The position numbers were made by a program, and so were the translations under genes. From Alentia gelatinosa (taxonomy: Eukaryota; Annelida; Polychaeta; Phyllodocida; Polynoidae): a stretch of DNA of 64,000 nucleotides. The DNA is taken from contig OX465587.1 of the NCBI GenBank assembly GCA_950022655.1, positions 24,121,716-24,185,715 on the forward strand, given 5' to 3'. Positions 31,071-43,863 of the stretch are shown here, in pieces; within the stretch, counting starts at the first letter, position 1, and every line of letters starts with the position of its first letter. Below the pieces are notes generated by a model. The model did not search any database, was not told the DNA's origin, and was given only the letters and a program-made list of their open reading frames with translations.

Positions 31071-33193
31071 AGAGCGGCTAAGAATCGATGTATATATTCC
31101 GGTGTTGCCAGTATGTCACATGAAATGTTGGAATTCTGTCATTTGTGGGAAAACTTGCATCCCTGTTAATAGGACACAACAAACAAAGTGCAGTTATTAT
31201 CTATTTTGTTATTGATTCAATAAGTGTGGTTTATTGGCATCATTAGAACGTTTAACTTCATTATATCCTTGGCATACCGGTAATCAAAACAAGGATTTCC
31301 ATGAAAAGGGGCAATCCATACAGAATGTTCGCAAAATTTCTGAAAATACCCCTTCTCAATCTTGCATGCAATAGAAAAAAGGAAGGAGCATACGCAACAT
31401 CTCCAAAATTGTTGACACCCCCCCCCCCCCCCTTCCCCGCAGTGCGTACTCCCGTATTATTTCCACTACATGTATTTACCTATAACACGATGAAGACTTG
31501 GTAAAATAACAAAACCCGGAGATCTAACATTTCTGTTTAACAATGACAGGGATGGTGCTGGACGTGGTTTGGGGTGTAGGGTACACGAGGGGTGCGTCTG
31601 ACACTATAATTATTTCATGAAATAGTTCTTTTTACATTGCACGTAATATGTTCAAATCATATGCTCTAAATCACTTGTGTATATTTCTCTTGCCATTATC
31701 AAATGCATGTTTAATAAAACTAAAACGCAGCGATCAAATCTGTTTGCTATTCCTTCTCAACTATTGGCGCTGGCCAATACTTTTGCGCCACCTGGTGTAA
31801 ATTAGGAGAACTGTTTCTGATGTTATAGTGTTCCCTTCATTTCAGAAAAGATGTATACACACTTCTACGACGAGGATAACTATCATTGGGTATATAGCTT
31901 TCACTTCTGATGGGTTTCTTTCCGGGATTCTATTCGAATGGTATTATAGAAAAACCCGCAAGGAATGGGTGGATCATAAATTTTGAAAATGTCTCAAGAC
32001 ATGATTATTTTATGCATAGTGCCGCCACCTGGAGATTTTTAAATAATGACAATCTCCAGTTCATACTTGTCCCTTGCGACTTATTCTAATACCAAATAAG
32101 TAAAATATGCTTTTTCTAAACCCAATAGGTCTCACAGACCTATTTACATTTGTTTGATTGGTATAGCAAATATTGTTTAAAATAAGTTTTTTTTCCTTCA
32201 AAAATAAGGAGAGCGATCCATGATATCAGATCTAGTACTGAAATGTGTAGTAGGAATCATCTTTTATAGCCTGTGAGAGTTTGACGAAAATAACTTGGAT
32301 TTTATGACGAGAAAAATTTCTATGTTCATACATACCATTAATCACTAGATAAATAACAGGAAGATGACCCTCGACATTTTAAAGTTATATTTGTATTCTA
32401 CCATACTTTAAGATCATCATATTACATTTTCCAGAAAATGACGTTGAATTTGATTTGCAAGGTGAATTGTCCGATATACCATCAATGATTGCCGTTTTTC
32501 GCATTAGAACTTCCCGGCAGAATGAGGGTGAAAGGAAAGATATGAAACTTGTACAGTATATATACGCATTTCTTTTGCATATGTAGATCAGAAAACAGTA
32601 TTGGATAAGAGATACATAGAATTCCTTTTCCACTCATTTCTTTACTTATTTCACAATAATTAAAAAGTGACAAAAATACTACAGAAAAAAAGAATTGCAG
32701 AAGAAGAATGCTCATTTTTACAGGTAGCATTGCAAGATCTATTGAAGACATTTCCGACACTCATAACGAATTGTGAAGTCAGCTCACAACAACAAAATAA
32801 AACCAGGTTTGAGACGGGGGTATTTATGTGTAAAGTATCATTTAATAGCACTGTACTCTAGGTTCTACAATACTCCATATCCAGTAACTCGTTGATAGGC
32901 ATGTGTAATCCTGGTATAATTATCTGTGTAAATATTAATTGATTTATGCTAAAGAGGTCTACAGTGTCTGCCTCAGTGAGGGATTTCTGCCGGGGAAACA
33001 CAAGCAATAACCACCGTTGGTAAATAAAAAAAAACATCGAGTCAGATCTAAAGATTGTATCCACAGTGAAGCTTGCTTTTGAGACTAACAAGTCATATCA
33101 GTTAGCAAATAGCAATTGGCTCCTAATGTTTACGACAGTAATGCCGAGATTATGATTCACTTTTTTTTTTGTCAATCTCAAGCCGAATGGGGG
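31071..33193. other. No gene recognised; degenerate MITE
   Basis: About 31300-31450 carries a diverged member of the GGGGCCATCCATAAAGTA family (GGGGCAATCCATACAGAAT, then GCATACGCAACATCTCC, then a C run). The remainder up to the zinc-finger gene is AT-rich without domains. Confidence 0.45.
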
Positions 33194-36100
33194 CTATTTG
33201 ATCTGGACGACTCGTGTTTTCCGCAAGCCGAAGCCCGTCTCTCTCCGGTTCACGTACATATCCCACATGTTACCTTTGCGCACCTGAATGGTGGAAAGCA
33301 CTTGGCCTTTGCAGTGTGAAGCGACATAGTGACCGTGGATCGAACCCTCGCGCGCTGCGCTATAGTTACAGTTCTCGAAGCCGCAAAGGTAAATGTTCTC
33401 GTGGTTTTGTTGGACGTGTTGGACCATGTCTTCCTCTATGCTCGTGCAGCTCTGACACAACCTGCAGAAGAAGGGCTCGATGCCGTGTGTCTTAAACACG
33501 TGGTTCTTGATCTCGTCTTGGTTACTGAGCAGTTTCTGGCAGTACGTGCATTCATAGATGTGGCCCTTCTGTACGTACCCCGGATCCAGCTTCTTGGGGG
33601 GTTCTCGGCGGGGTGGGGGCGCCATCCCCCCGGCCACGGCGGCCGCCGGGCTCATAGCCTCGGCGATGGCCGCTGTGGAGGCCGCCACGCCGCTGACTGA
33701 CGCGCTCTGCTGACTGCCTCCTGGCTGTTTGTTCTCCGACTCTATGGTCTGGAGGACGTTCTTGATGAGGAAGGACATGGAGTCATCCTCGGCCACGGGC
33801 TGGAGGAGCTCACCCGGGATGACCCCCTGACTGAGGCTGTACTCCAGGGAGGAGTCGGGGGGCGGTGCCGCGACGCGCGGACGTTTGGCTGGAGGCACGC
33901 CGTTCATCAACTTGATCGTCGGATATTTCTCACTACAATCAGTGAAAATACAGAAAAGACTTAAATACATCTTCATTATAGTAACATGGATGTGAGTTGG
34001 GTTAGAATGAAGGTGGTATTATTCATGTAGAACTTATTGCCCAAGAGTGACCCAGGAAACAAAGGAAACAAGTCAATATTCCTTATCGTACCCCCAGTAT
34101 AAATAAAACCCTAAATAAAACAATGTTACCATTCAACAAAATAGGATTAGATTATATTCTAAGATACAACGACTTATTATTGATCGTAAGCTGAACATAA
34201 CTTGATGTAAAACAAATTTAGAGGAAGAAACACATATCAAGAACAAGAAACATATATATATAAAAGATTTTTTTTCTCCCTTTTTTTCCCCTCCTTTGTT
34301 TACCCTGAGCCCGATCAGTACTAATGTACGGACTCCAATGCCAATGTAGACTATGGCTGGAAAATATCTATCGAGTTCAAATGAGAAAGACTTACTGGAA
34401 GAGATCGACCAGATGTCTTATGGTGCGCACGATGCTCTTGAACTGCAGGGTGAGTGAGATAGCGTCCAACTCTTTGTACAGGTCTTTGGGGACGGGCACA
34501 GTCTGTGTGCCCCGAGCGTACGTTGTGTCCTTCTTCCCTTTGGGCTCCTGCCCTCCTGCCGCACCACCATCGCTGCTGTAAGGCATTCCAGATACACACT
34601 GAGAAATGCTAAACAAGACTGGTATTTAATCTTAAATAAAAACCAAACAACATTTTCTTTGGTTATTCTGAACTGAATATTGGTTTGATCATAATAGGGA
34701 TTTCTTATGGAGAGTGTTTTAAAGTGCAAATCATTATTTTATTCTATTGAAATATTTCTCAAACCTAAACTGCAATGCAATTCTAAAATTCTGCAATTTT
34801 AAAACTTTTTTTTTCTGTATATGTAAGAGTTCTATATGTCCAGTTCTATATGCATAGGCTATGTGCGTAATACAGTGAGAACTGGACGCAGTAGGCCTGA
34901 ACTTATGTTACCGTAGTGATAATGATACTAATTATAAGGCCATGGGAAGTCCTATTACAGATTACCGTCTGAGCCTTTTTGAAAAATGATGAGGCATTTT
35001 TTCATTATTCATTATGTTTGTTTTTTTACTCAACCATACACGTCACATTGTCGCATTGCAAGGTACTGGGGGTACAATCATAGTTCAGAGCCAGTTATAC
35101 ACAAACACAAAGACATTAGATCCATGGGGGGTAAGGTGGTGTAGGTCTATGTGAGTTTAGGTGGTGTGCCTGTGGGTGTTGATGTGTAAAACATACTTGT
35201 TTTTGAAATAATATCTTTGAGGATAATGAAATATTTCATGCGGCCCCTTTCAAAGGCATTCAGGCGGTGGACGGTAATCTGTAACAGAACTTCCCATGGC
35301 CTAACAATAGGTTACAACAGCGAAATATATTGCAGGGGAATGTCAACAGAATAAACTAGAGGATGGCCTAGGGTATGGGTAAATATACCTGTATCCAAAT
35401 TGTTACAGCCCCCCCCCCAAAAAAAAACCCCAACTTATCCTATGCAGAATTTTATTCTGATCATTTCTGTGGCATCAAACCTTTGATCCGATGCATATAA
35501 AACCAGATACAACCATGTTTTCGACTTGTCTGATGCGCAGGAATGACCCATTTTGAGCTGCCCTGTCTCTACAGTAAATGAATTTTCTCAGGAAATTTTT
35601 ACCAATCAGCATTGTTCTGACGATTTTCTGCATGGCTACACCCTGACTCTCCAATTACAGCAAAAATAATTGGCAAAATCGAGCAGGTTTTTGAAAAATG
35701 AGCATTATTTTCACTTTGATTGCCATTTTCGAAGTGTTATTATGCATCACCCTTTCTCACACTTTCCCCAATTGTGTATGGATGTGTTTGATAAACTGTG
35801 TCTGAATTTTGTTGGTCTAGGACATAGCACAAACTGGCACAACAAGATATACTGAGAGTAGCCAGTGTGTAGAGATAACAGACTAACTTCATTCATGCAT
35901 ATATTTCCTGAAAGCTTAGGTCATGGGAAAGACAAATCTGTTTTTATTTAGTGTCCATCACCAAAAATCTATTTTTACAACTTTTTTGAAAAATAAAAAT
36001 AATTGAGAATTTGTGTCAATTTCTGTTTTAATTCAATTTAAATTTGAATTTTGGTGATACACACTTAGGAATTTTTTTTTTCTTTCCCATGATCTAAGCT

Positions 36101-36981
36101 TTCAGTAACTATATACATTAATGGCGTTTATACCATGAAAGATATGTTTCATTAAAAAATGATATCTGACAGAAATTCTCAATTATTTTTATTCTTCAAA
36201 AAATCAGTTAAGATTGAATTTTGGTGTTAGACACTCAAAATAACTAGATTTGTCTTTCCCATGACCTAAGCTTTCAGGAAATGTATGCATGATTGAAGTT
36301 AGCTGAATATTGAATTTTAGTGTGTTGTCCCTAGTTCATGGCACCGATTTTCTGCCATGGTTTCACTTTCATTATCGTACAAAAATCTTCTGTTTAAATA
36401 ACCTTTCGAGGTTCGTAGGAGAATATCTGGCTGAAAAATAGCAGATCTGGATAAAAGATCGGGGGGTACAGGGTGACATTTGTTAAAAAAAATCATTTGG
36501 GATTCCGGATATCTGGTGATGCACTTTTGGACACCAGATGTCACTTTCGCGAGTTTTCGGACCTAATTCACGCCCTCTTGAGGTATAGTGGCTAACTAAC
36601 TATTTAGACAAAGACAGCGTGAAAGGAAACGAATTAACTTGTCAATCCGAGGTGTATACAAATCAGTGACAGTAGCTTCATGTATGTGTAAAGTTTAAGC
36701 GTCTACCTATATGTTCGAGCAAAAAGGATAACACACAATAAACGCTTATAAAGAGAGACCGGTGGCCAAAATAAGATAAAGTTTGTGCAAGACCTGTTCT
36801 GCTTCTGGTCCAGGCTATCGAGTAAAAAGTCAGCAAACTCGCTATCCTTGAATTTGTTGCCATGAGTTTTCTTAGCCTCGACCCATCGTTCGTATACCGG
36901 CTTTTGTAGCAGTATAAAATCTAATTGTTTCCGTTGTGACTGTGGGATATCCATCGGCGACGTAATCTTCTCAGCATCCAT
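33194..36981 (-). CDS. C2H2 zinc-finger protein, three exons
   Basis: Exons at 36794-36981, 34396-34575 and 33194-33932 join in phase through GT-AG borders, giving about 368 residues. Exon 1 starts MDAEKITSPMDIPQSQRKQL and is rich in Lys and aromatic residues. Exon 2 has PKDLYKELDAISLTLQFKS. Exon 3 starts with a KRPRVAAPPP stretch, then an Ala/Pro-rich region, then three fingers near the C-terminus: YECTYCQKLLSNQDEIKNH, FFCRLCQSCTSIEEDMVQH and LCGFENCNYSAAREGSIHGH, each followed by a second His after four residues. A nuclear DNA- or RNA-binding role is likely, but the subfamily is not recognised. The 5' end lies head-to-head with SBDS. The first intron (2.2 kb) holds two MITEs. Confidence 0.85.
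34938..35304. mobile_element. MITE in the first intron of the zinc-finger gene
   Basis: Inverted ends of about 33 bp: AAGGCCATGGGAAGTCCTAT then ACAGATTACCGTC on the left, and GACGGTAATCTGT then ACTTCCCATGGCCT on the right. The AT-rich interior has no frame. Confidence 0.7.
35882..36302. mobile_element. MITE with about 60-bp inverted ends
   Basis: The left end contains CCTGAAAGCTTAGGTCATGG then GAAAGACAAATCT. The right end contains the complement, AGATTTGTCTTTC then CCATGACCTAAGCTTTCAGG. Outer pairs CTAACTTCATTCATGCAT also match. A third, internal copy of the end lies near 36085-36110 (CTTTCCCATGATCTAAGCTT), suggesting one element inserted into or duplicated within another. Confidence 0.75.
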
Positions 36982-37400
36982 GATGAGCTTTGAATTGACA
37001 GTCAGGTCTCACTCAGATAATTTTAAGAAATCGTGCAGAATCCACCATTAAAAATTGCAAATTGTAGACCAATAGATCAAATAAGTAAATACAAATTTTT
37101 GTTTGATAAAGAATAAAATTGATTTGATCTAATATATAGCAGTTGAGATGGCATTATAGTCTTATCTTGTGCAATATGATAAATCATTGTGCTACCTAAT
37201 TTTTTCTCGCTGATTTCCAGCTGGTGAAACCAGGTACTCAGCATTCACGGACGGTGTCAGTCGAAATGTCAGATTGCAAGTGAAAATTGCGTAAAACAAA
37301 ACGCTTGTGTGCAAGAAGTGAGTTCTTATATATATCAAACCTCTTATTTGCTCATATGGATACAAGATAGTTCCTGTGTTTCATCTTAAGTTTCTTCACG
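36982..37400. promoter_or_regulatory. Putative bidirectional promoter, zinc-finger gene / SBDS
   Basis: The start codons of the two divergent genes are 419 bp apart, with no repeat and no other frame between them. A shared promoter is inferred from position only. No TATA box or defined factor site is claimed. Confidence 0.5.
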
Positions 37401-40400
37401 ATGGCAGCTATTTTTACTCCGACAAACCAGAAGCGTCTGACGAACGTGGCCGTAGTTCGTCTGAAGAAGGGTGGGAAGCGCTTCGAGATCGCCTGCTACC
37501 CAAATAAAGTCACATCATGGCGAAGGAAACTGTAAGTTCAGCCGAATATAACAACATCATATCGTGATTGCGCGTTATGATTTATATGAGTCGATGAACC
37601 TACTTTAATGTTTTGTAGCCCTAGCTCATCTAATTATAACCGTGTCAGCGTCCCTTTCTGTTGTTTTTATGACCCCTGGAACTTGAAGATGGGGACGCCA
37701 GTCAGTGACTGGCGTCCCCATCTTCAAGTTCCAGGGTCTGAGTCACATTGTTTACTGTTTGCACACACTGATACAGAGAGACGGACATCGATGAGGTGCT
37801 GCAGACACATGCCGTGTTTCTCAATGTGTCTAAGGGTCAAGTAGCCAAGGCTGATGATCTTAAGAAGTCATTCGGAACCGATAACCAGGACGAGATATGT
37901 ATCCAGGTCAGTTGGTATAGGATGTTATGAATGTTTATTGGAAGAGGATTGAATACTTGTGCCAAGTTGTGGCGACACAAACTGCTTGTTACGAATACGA
38001 GTAAGAACGGCCCGAGGTAATATCGGCCCGCCCGCCCCCCGGCGCCTCCCCTCACGGACCCGGGAGAGAGGCGTCGGAGTGCGGGCGGCCTGTTGTCGGT
38101 CTGACAGTGACATCCCCGACAACGACTTGGCAAGTCATGACTCTGTGAATATTCGAAAAAATCACCTAGAAGCACCAGGTGAAGACTAATAAACTGCTAA
38201 AGAGATGAGGAAAACGATCAGCAAATTTATATTTAGATTCATGATGGGAATATATGTTTATTTGCCGTTCCGCGTTCCGCCGCGAATGTCGGGCCGAAAT
38301 TACTACGGACCGTTTCTACCTGCTACCCTTGTTACACAGCATTTTAATCACTAGCGTATTGGGTCGGATCAGTCTGATTAAGAGGATTACAACATTGATA
38401 AAATAGGATGCGGCACAGTCTTATCAGTACCGTCATAGGGTTAACACCATACACGGAATTTTTTTTTTTGAAATTGTGACAATAACCATCTCATTGTAAA
38501 TGGTATTTTACTAAAAACAAATCTATTACAAAAAAACACAACAACCACTCAATTAGGGTTCCTCAATTATTGGGAAAATATCAACTCCTGTCTTATCTCT
38601 ACATACAAATTAGTTTATTGTTTTAATTCGTCAAATCTATACCTGTAATGCTCATGTTGTCTTTCCCAACATTGAAATCTTGTGACTAAGGTAAATTCAA
38701 AGTGAATTTTCCATGGCACAGATTCTGGCCAAAGGTGAGCTGCAGGTTTCTGAGAAAGAGAGGCAGGTAGAGCTGGAGACGATGTTCCGGGATATCGCCA
38801 CAGTGGTGAGTAACATGTGCGTGAACCCCGACACAAACAGGCCCTACACCGTCACCCTCATCGAGAGAGCCATGAAGGACATTCACTTCTCAGTGAAAGC
38901 CTCGAAGAACACCAAGCAGCAAGTGAGTAACATTCGTCTTGCATCCTCTAATAAAAAATATGTACGCCTAGAAAGTCAACTAATATTATTCATAGCCGTA
39001 TCTAGTCCATATATATATATTTTTTAAATCCGTTTAAAAAAAAGTTGATATGTGCTATTATCTTTTTATTATCATTGAAGTGTTTACAGAAAAGACATGA
39101 TCAATCTTCCATGCAGTTGCTACTGCTATTTCTTGTACATTCAAACGTGAGCAAGTCTATATTGCGAAGAGTAGATCGAATTCTATTTATCCACCTCCGA
39201 TATCATTATTGATAACATTGGTGGCCAACCGGGAAAAAAAACGCAGTTGAATTCATGTTTTAATTCATAAAATAGAACCAGTATTTATGTCAATGCTGAT
39301 GATATTTACCTATGTTCCAGGCCTTAGATGTCATCCGACAGCTTCGGGACACAGACACTATCAAAATCCAGCGAGCTCAGATGAGATTGAAGGTATCAGT
39401 GCCAGGTCAGTAGAAACAAGCAAACATTGATGTGTGTTCCCATGTCTTCTCTGTCTCTCTCAGGCAGTAAATTCCACACAAAAAGTTGTCCCTCTCTTTT
39501 TTGTCTTGACCCAAACTGGCATTCCTGTATTGAAAAATCCTTTAATGAAACTTCATGAAATTTCTCATCTACAATTTGTTCCATCTTTATTTACAGGGAA
39601 ATTCAGCAAGAAAGTAAAGAGCAAAGTTCACGCCATCGCAACAAAGGTGGAATCGGAAGACTTCGATGCAGAGTTGGAAATGGTAATCAGATGTTTTTTG
39701 CTCACCAACCCCACTCAACCCATAAGAGAAATTTTATTGACCCTTATTTAAACGTATATCTTCGTGGATTTATTTATGACGAGGTATGCTATGCTTTGGT
39801 ACACATCCTGTTACCCTAGGCTAGGGCACTCAGTAGTGTCCCTAGGCTCACAAGAACCTTAATTCTCCTCCATACTTTTACCAAAGGTAAGTAATCGGAT
39901 AATTACCTATTCAGCAGCTGTCTGGTTTTCTGTCTCCCTATTGGTAGATCTCTGTATTCTTCATATTTGAGATAATCCCTGTTATTATTAAAAGATCAGC
40001 CTCACTTTCATGGATTCGCCTATACAGGTGTTGCCGTTCAGCGCCGCCTAACGGCCCACTCTCTAGTTACGCGGCCGCTCGGACAAACTCCGCGATTCCA
40101 GCGGTATTCATATAGAGACACACAGCAACACACCTAAAGTGTGAACGGTGGGTGTGATTGCAGGAGTGTTGTTTTTTGATAGATAAAATTGCTGGAACAA
40201 ACAAGGGTATTGTATTAACAAGTCTGGGCTGTTTAACCTTCATAGTTGATAGTTATCTTGGTTTGAACATGGAAAAAGATTAGCATGTTATAGCTAGTCC
40301 TGCCAATGTATTATTGTGTATCCAGTTTCAGTATCCCTGTGTTATCTAAGCTATATCTTAAGTATCATTGAGGTGATATGCATGTATGATACATCAAATT

Positions 40401-40808
40401 GGAGCTGGCATACCATAGAATACGATGAAATCATTATTTCTCTGAAAATTATATACATTGGTCTTATGAATGTATTACGCTCATATACTGAGTGATCCAA
40501 TGCTAAAGAATACGTTACCAAGGGAATGTTTGGCCGTAGGCAATGCGTAACCACCCAGATAAGGTGCGACACCAGCCTGTGGAAAAAGGCCTATTGGGAG
40601 GTTCCTCTGCTTGGTGTTTGGAATTTCCACAAGGTGTCACTGGTGTGACTTAATTTTTTCCCGAATATCATTTTTTCAGGTGGTGCTTGTTGATCCTGGG
40701 TGCTACAGAGAAATAGAAGATATTATTCGTGCTGAGACCAAAGGCCAAGGTCATCTTGAAGTCATAAGCCTTAAAGACATTGAGGATCGTGAGCAAAAGC
40801 TCGAGTAA
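37401..40808 (+). CDS. SBDS: SBDS, ribosome maturation factor, six exons
   Basis: Exons 37401-37531, 37777-37906, 38722-38922, 39321-39405, 39597-39682 and 40680-40808 join in phase through GT-AG borders to 253 residues, against 250 in human SBDS. The N-terminal FYSH domain begins [20 protein letters not shown] and includes [20 protein letters not shown]. The central domain carries [16 protein letters not shown] and [20 protein letters not shown], and the C-terminal domain [20 protein letters not shown] works with the GTPase EFL1 to release eIF6 from late cytoplasmic 60S subunits. Intron 5 carries a DIRS fragment and a dispersed repeat, and intron 1 a perfect palindrome. All exons look intact. 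Confidence 0.97.
37671..37738. repeat. Near-perfect palindrome in SBDS intron 1
   Basis: Arms of about 30 bp (CCTGGAACTTGAAGATGGGG then ACGCCAGTCA) are followed, across a single central base, by their exact complement. It lies entirely within intron 1 and has no other copy in the window. Confidence 0.85.
39807..39909 (-). mobile_element. DIRS terminal-extension fragment in SBDS intron 5
   Basis: On the minus strand it reads TAGGTAATTATCCGATTACT through the hairpin CCTAGGG, A, CACT, loop, AGTG, CCCTAG to GGTAACAGG. It is collinear with the 7043-7142 extension. Confidence 0.75.
40022..40600 (+). repeat. Dispersed repeat, copy 2 (partner at 1.3-2.2 kb)
   Basis: Same order and orientation of blocks as at 1283-1320 plus 1654-2165: TACAGGTGTTGCCGTTCA, GTGTGAACGGTGGGTGTGAT, CCAATGCTAAAGAATAC, GGTGCGACACCAGCC. 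This copy lacks the MITEs inserted in copy 1, so it shows the uninterrupted form. It lies inside SBDS intron 5. Confidence 0.75.
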
Positions 40809-41515
40809 CTGAAGCCATCCTTTATGAACGTTTTCGCATTGTTCTGCATCTGTATACTCTTTGCCATATATCATGCTTCACACTGTCACTTGAGAAACTA
40901 GAGATTAAATCTTGTATTTGTTTCATATTCCCGTGTATTGGACTTTTTATTTACCATAGTGCCATAAATATAGCTTAAGTTGATGACACTAGAGTTTTCA
41001 TTCAACGAAGTATATCGCAAACATGAGCCAATAACGCCAAATACATGGTGTTATTAGTTCTAGCGCCTACCATCTGATTGCATAATATATACTTCTTATA
41101 CACAGGGTCCTTTCCACACACTGTGACTCCACCGTATATATTCAACTATAGCAACTATAACTAATTCATATTAAAGGGACCTGATATGTAATTCTATGGT
41201 AGAAGTTGAAGTCTAGTGTGCATAAAATGCTAAATATTGGTTGTGTTACATTACACACCTGATTATATTCCAGAGTTGTGGTAACACGGGAACTACTCAG
41301 AGTGCACTAGGAACTTGTGTTCTATGCAATCGAGGACAATTTGAAGAATTACAATAATAACTTTGAGGACAATTCTTCACCTTGTGGGGTGCCATAGTCA
41401 TCACGCTCTCATCTATATGGTCTGCTGGGGTGGACAGCAATTACCAATCCGTTCACCCTCTTGGTGACCTCGCCTCCTCGTGGTGCAGACCAGATATGCT
41501 TGTGCAAAAGCGACC
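40809..41515. other. SBDS 3' flank
   Basis: Includes the presumed 3' untranslated region and a short AT-rich spacer. No frame of interest. Confidence 0.5.
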
Positions 41516-41640
41516 GGGGTGGGTAGTTAGCTCAGTGGTAAAGAGCACTGGATTTGTAATCCCAAGTTTGTCAGACTTTGTTGATTGGAATCCCACTGCA
41601 GCCTCTTTTCTCCTTCACCCCCAGCAGTGGTAGATTTAAT
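41516..41640 (+). mobile_element. tRNA-derived SINE head
   Basis: TAGTTAGCTCAGTGGTAAAG looks like a tRNA D-arm with the pol III A box. The anticodon region TTTGTAA and a degenerate B box (GATTGGAATCCC) follow at tRNA-like spacing, but the T-arm stem is not intact. A tRNA-unrelated body probably extends to about 41.9 kb, though its end is not defined. It is not a functional tRNA. Confidence 0.6.
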
Positions 41641-43318
41641 TCTATTTCAAAGGCCAATCCTTCTCATACCATGTCTATGTGGTGTGGGAAGTAAAAGAAC
41701 TCTCACCTCGGTAAATGTGTAGGGGTGAGGTTTCTACCTAAATTCATTACCTGTCAAATTTTGTTAGACATTTGGAATTGGAAGTGCCTCTGGTTTATAT
41801 AGGAGGCTTGTGGATGTGCCATCATCTTTGTCAGCTTCCCTTCACCCTACCCCATCTTGACTTTGTAACATGAACACGCTATTTTATTTTGATTTTTTCT
41901 CTATCCCTTCTTTTAATACCTATCTGGGTCACAAAACTGGGGCAGTTCAAGTTACGGGTTGCTGATTTAATTCTTTTAAAAATAATCTCATATCATATCT
42001 CATTAATAATCTCATTTCCTACTACAGAATGGAAGTGACATTATATATTTTCTTTTTTCAAAATATTTTATTGTATTTAAACTTTTAAGAAACGACTCAT
42101 TTGGGTCACAGACTATTCAAAACGCACCGCTAAACCAGAAAAATACTTAATATACACAAAAGAAATTGTACTTGAAACCAATGTAAGTCTGCCCCTATCG
42201 GAACATTTGTTTAATGGATACTTCTTCGTGTTGAACAATCTATTTCACACATTATTCATGAATTCATAGTCACATAATGTAATGGGAAGGCAGACTGAAG
42301 TCACCCTTAATTACGAAAGCTACCAGGTGATATTGATAACATATATACAAAGTAAATCAATCCTGTTTATCAAAAAGAATTCGAGAAAGAGGGCGTCATC
42401 CACTCAGAAATGAAATATGGCTTTCACATTACTTTGCAAAATAGATGTCATCTTATTACCAAATACATTTACATATCACAGTCAAAGTATTACTGTATGA
42501 TCAACACCAGTGTCTGATAGGTATGACCGCGATCTGTCTAAAACACCCAAAGTCTGAGAGGTCAACTTAGCAGTTACTAAGTCTACATATGATATATGTA
42601 AGATATGATATGGGATATTATACATAAGGGATTTTATACACATACATACATATACAATATGTAATGATAACAAAATATGAAAAAAACCTGAGATGGCCTG
42701 GAACCGACATCATTGCACACTGCTGGGCGGCAAGAGTGACCGGTGGCCGAGTCTGCCTTATTCCTTAGTCCTACTATCTACCTTTTGTATACAGAGGCAC
42801 GTTTTCGACATGATCTGCTTTGATGTAGTTTTGATAAACAAAAAATAGTCTCTGACCATTGTCTGTTCTCTATGAAAATTGAGGTTACAGCAAATTACAA
42901 ATTCAGTTATCCGACGTCGTCCAAGAACATACTGCATCTCATCCACGAACACGTTCGACTGCAGTATTATATACCTATGCCAGAAAATACTGTAAATACC
43001 AACCTCTGCTAGAGAAGTGGTAGTTAACACATACCACCATACTGTACCGGTATGGCGACGTACCACCATACGTTGAATACAATTGATTGCACTTGACACG
43101 GAAATACATAAATAAAGTAGAAATACATTATATACAAACCTACAACTCATGCCGACGATTTCAAAATAATAATATAATTATGAATAATTCAAAGTAAACA
43201 TTTTAAAAGTGTTTTAATTTTTTTTTCGAAAATGAGGTAAGTGAAGTGAAATTCTTCCTCGTCTGGACTATTTAAGTAATTATTGATACTTTTAGATATA
43301 TGATGCAAGTGATACTTG
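41641..43318. other. No gene recognised
   Basis: Possible SINE body, then AT-rich sequence. The 130-codon minus-strand frame at 42758-43150 has no domain or splice context. Confidence 0.45.
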
Positions 43319-43446
43319 TTAACCTTATTGGGACGGCCCCTAGTAACCTTATCTCTTTTGATGAAAATATTGCATTCGCTCTGCAAGCTCGTGCAATATT
43401 TTTATCGAAAGAAATGCGGTACGAGTGGCCATCCCAATAAGGTAAA
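43319..43446. mobile_element. Palindromic MITE
   Basis: The ends TTAACCTTATTGGGACGGCC and GGCCATCCCAATAAGGTAAA are inverted. The centre pairs ATGAAAATATTGCA with TGCAATATTTTTAT. About 128 bp, noncoding. Confidence 0.75.
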
Positions 43447-43863
43447 CATACTTTACTAAAGTACCACAATGTGCAGCATTGTCCCACTGTTGTTGCAGAT
43501 ATTCTACTCGCTACTGATATCTGTAGTATGTGTCTTTGGTCCTCCAGAGAAGTTCTACATCGTCTGGTAAACATTGCCCATCATTTGGTAAACTCTGAAA
43601 TATATGTCTAATGCTTCGAGTCGAGTCTTTTTGTTCAGTAATATAGCAGACAACAAGATCTCGAAGGCGAAATCCCAATACACACTATCAAAGGCAAATG
43701 TAAATGCAGTTTTCTTCCCGTAGAAGGCCAGTATGATTCTTAATCAAATTAAGTCCAAAATAGGCTTCCTTTGACAACTGGAACGAAGTGTGTGGACGTT
43801 TTCCATCTCGGCGATGTGGAAACTATGGCGAGTCCACTTGACCCGTGCAGCGGCCACTTGGTG

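Noticed and set aside
33345..33365. B-box-like GATCGAACCCTCG on the plus strand
   Set aside because: It lies in the coding exon of the zinc-finger gene with no tRNA fold around it.
41516..41590. tRNA gene
   Set aside because: The A box is good, but the T-arm stem does not pair and the B box is degenerate; a tRNA-derived SINE fits better.
42758..43150. 130-codon minus-strand frame as a membrane protein
   Set aside because: Hydrophobic patches reflect T-rich sequence; no family or splice context is visible.
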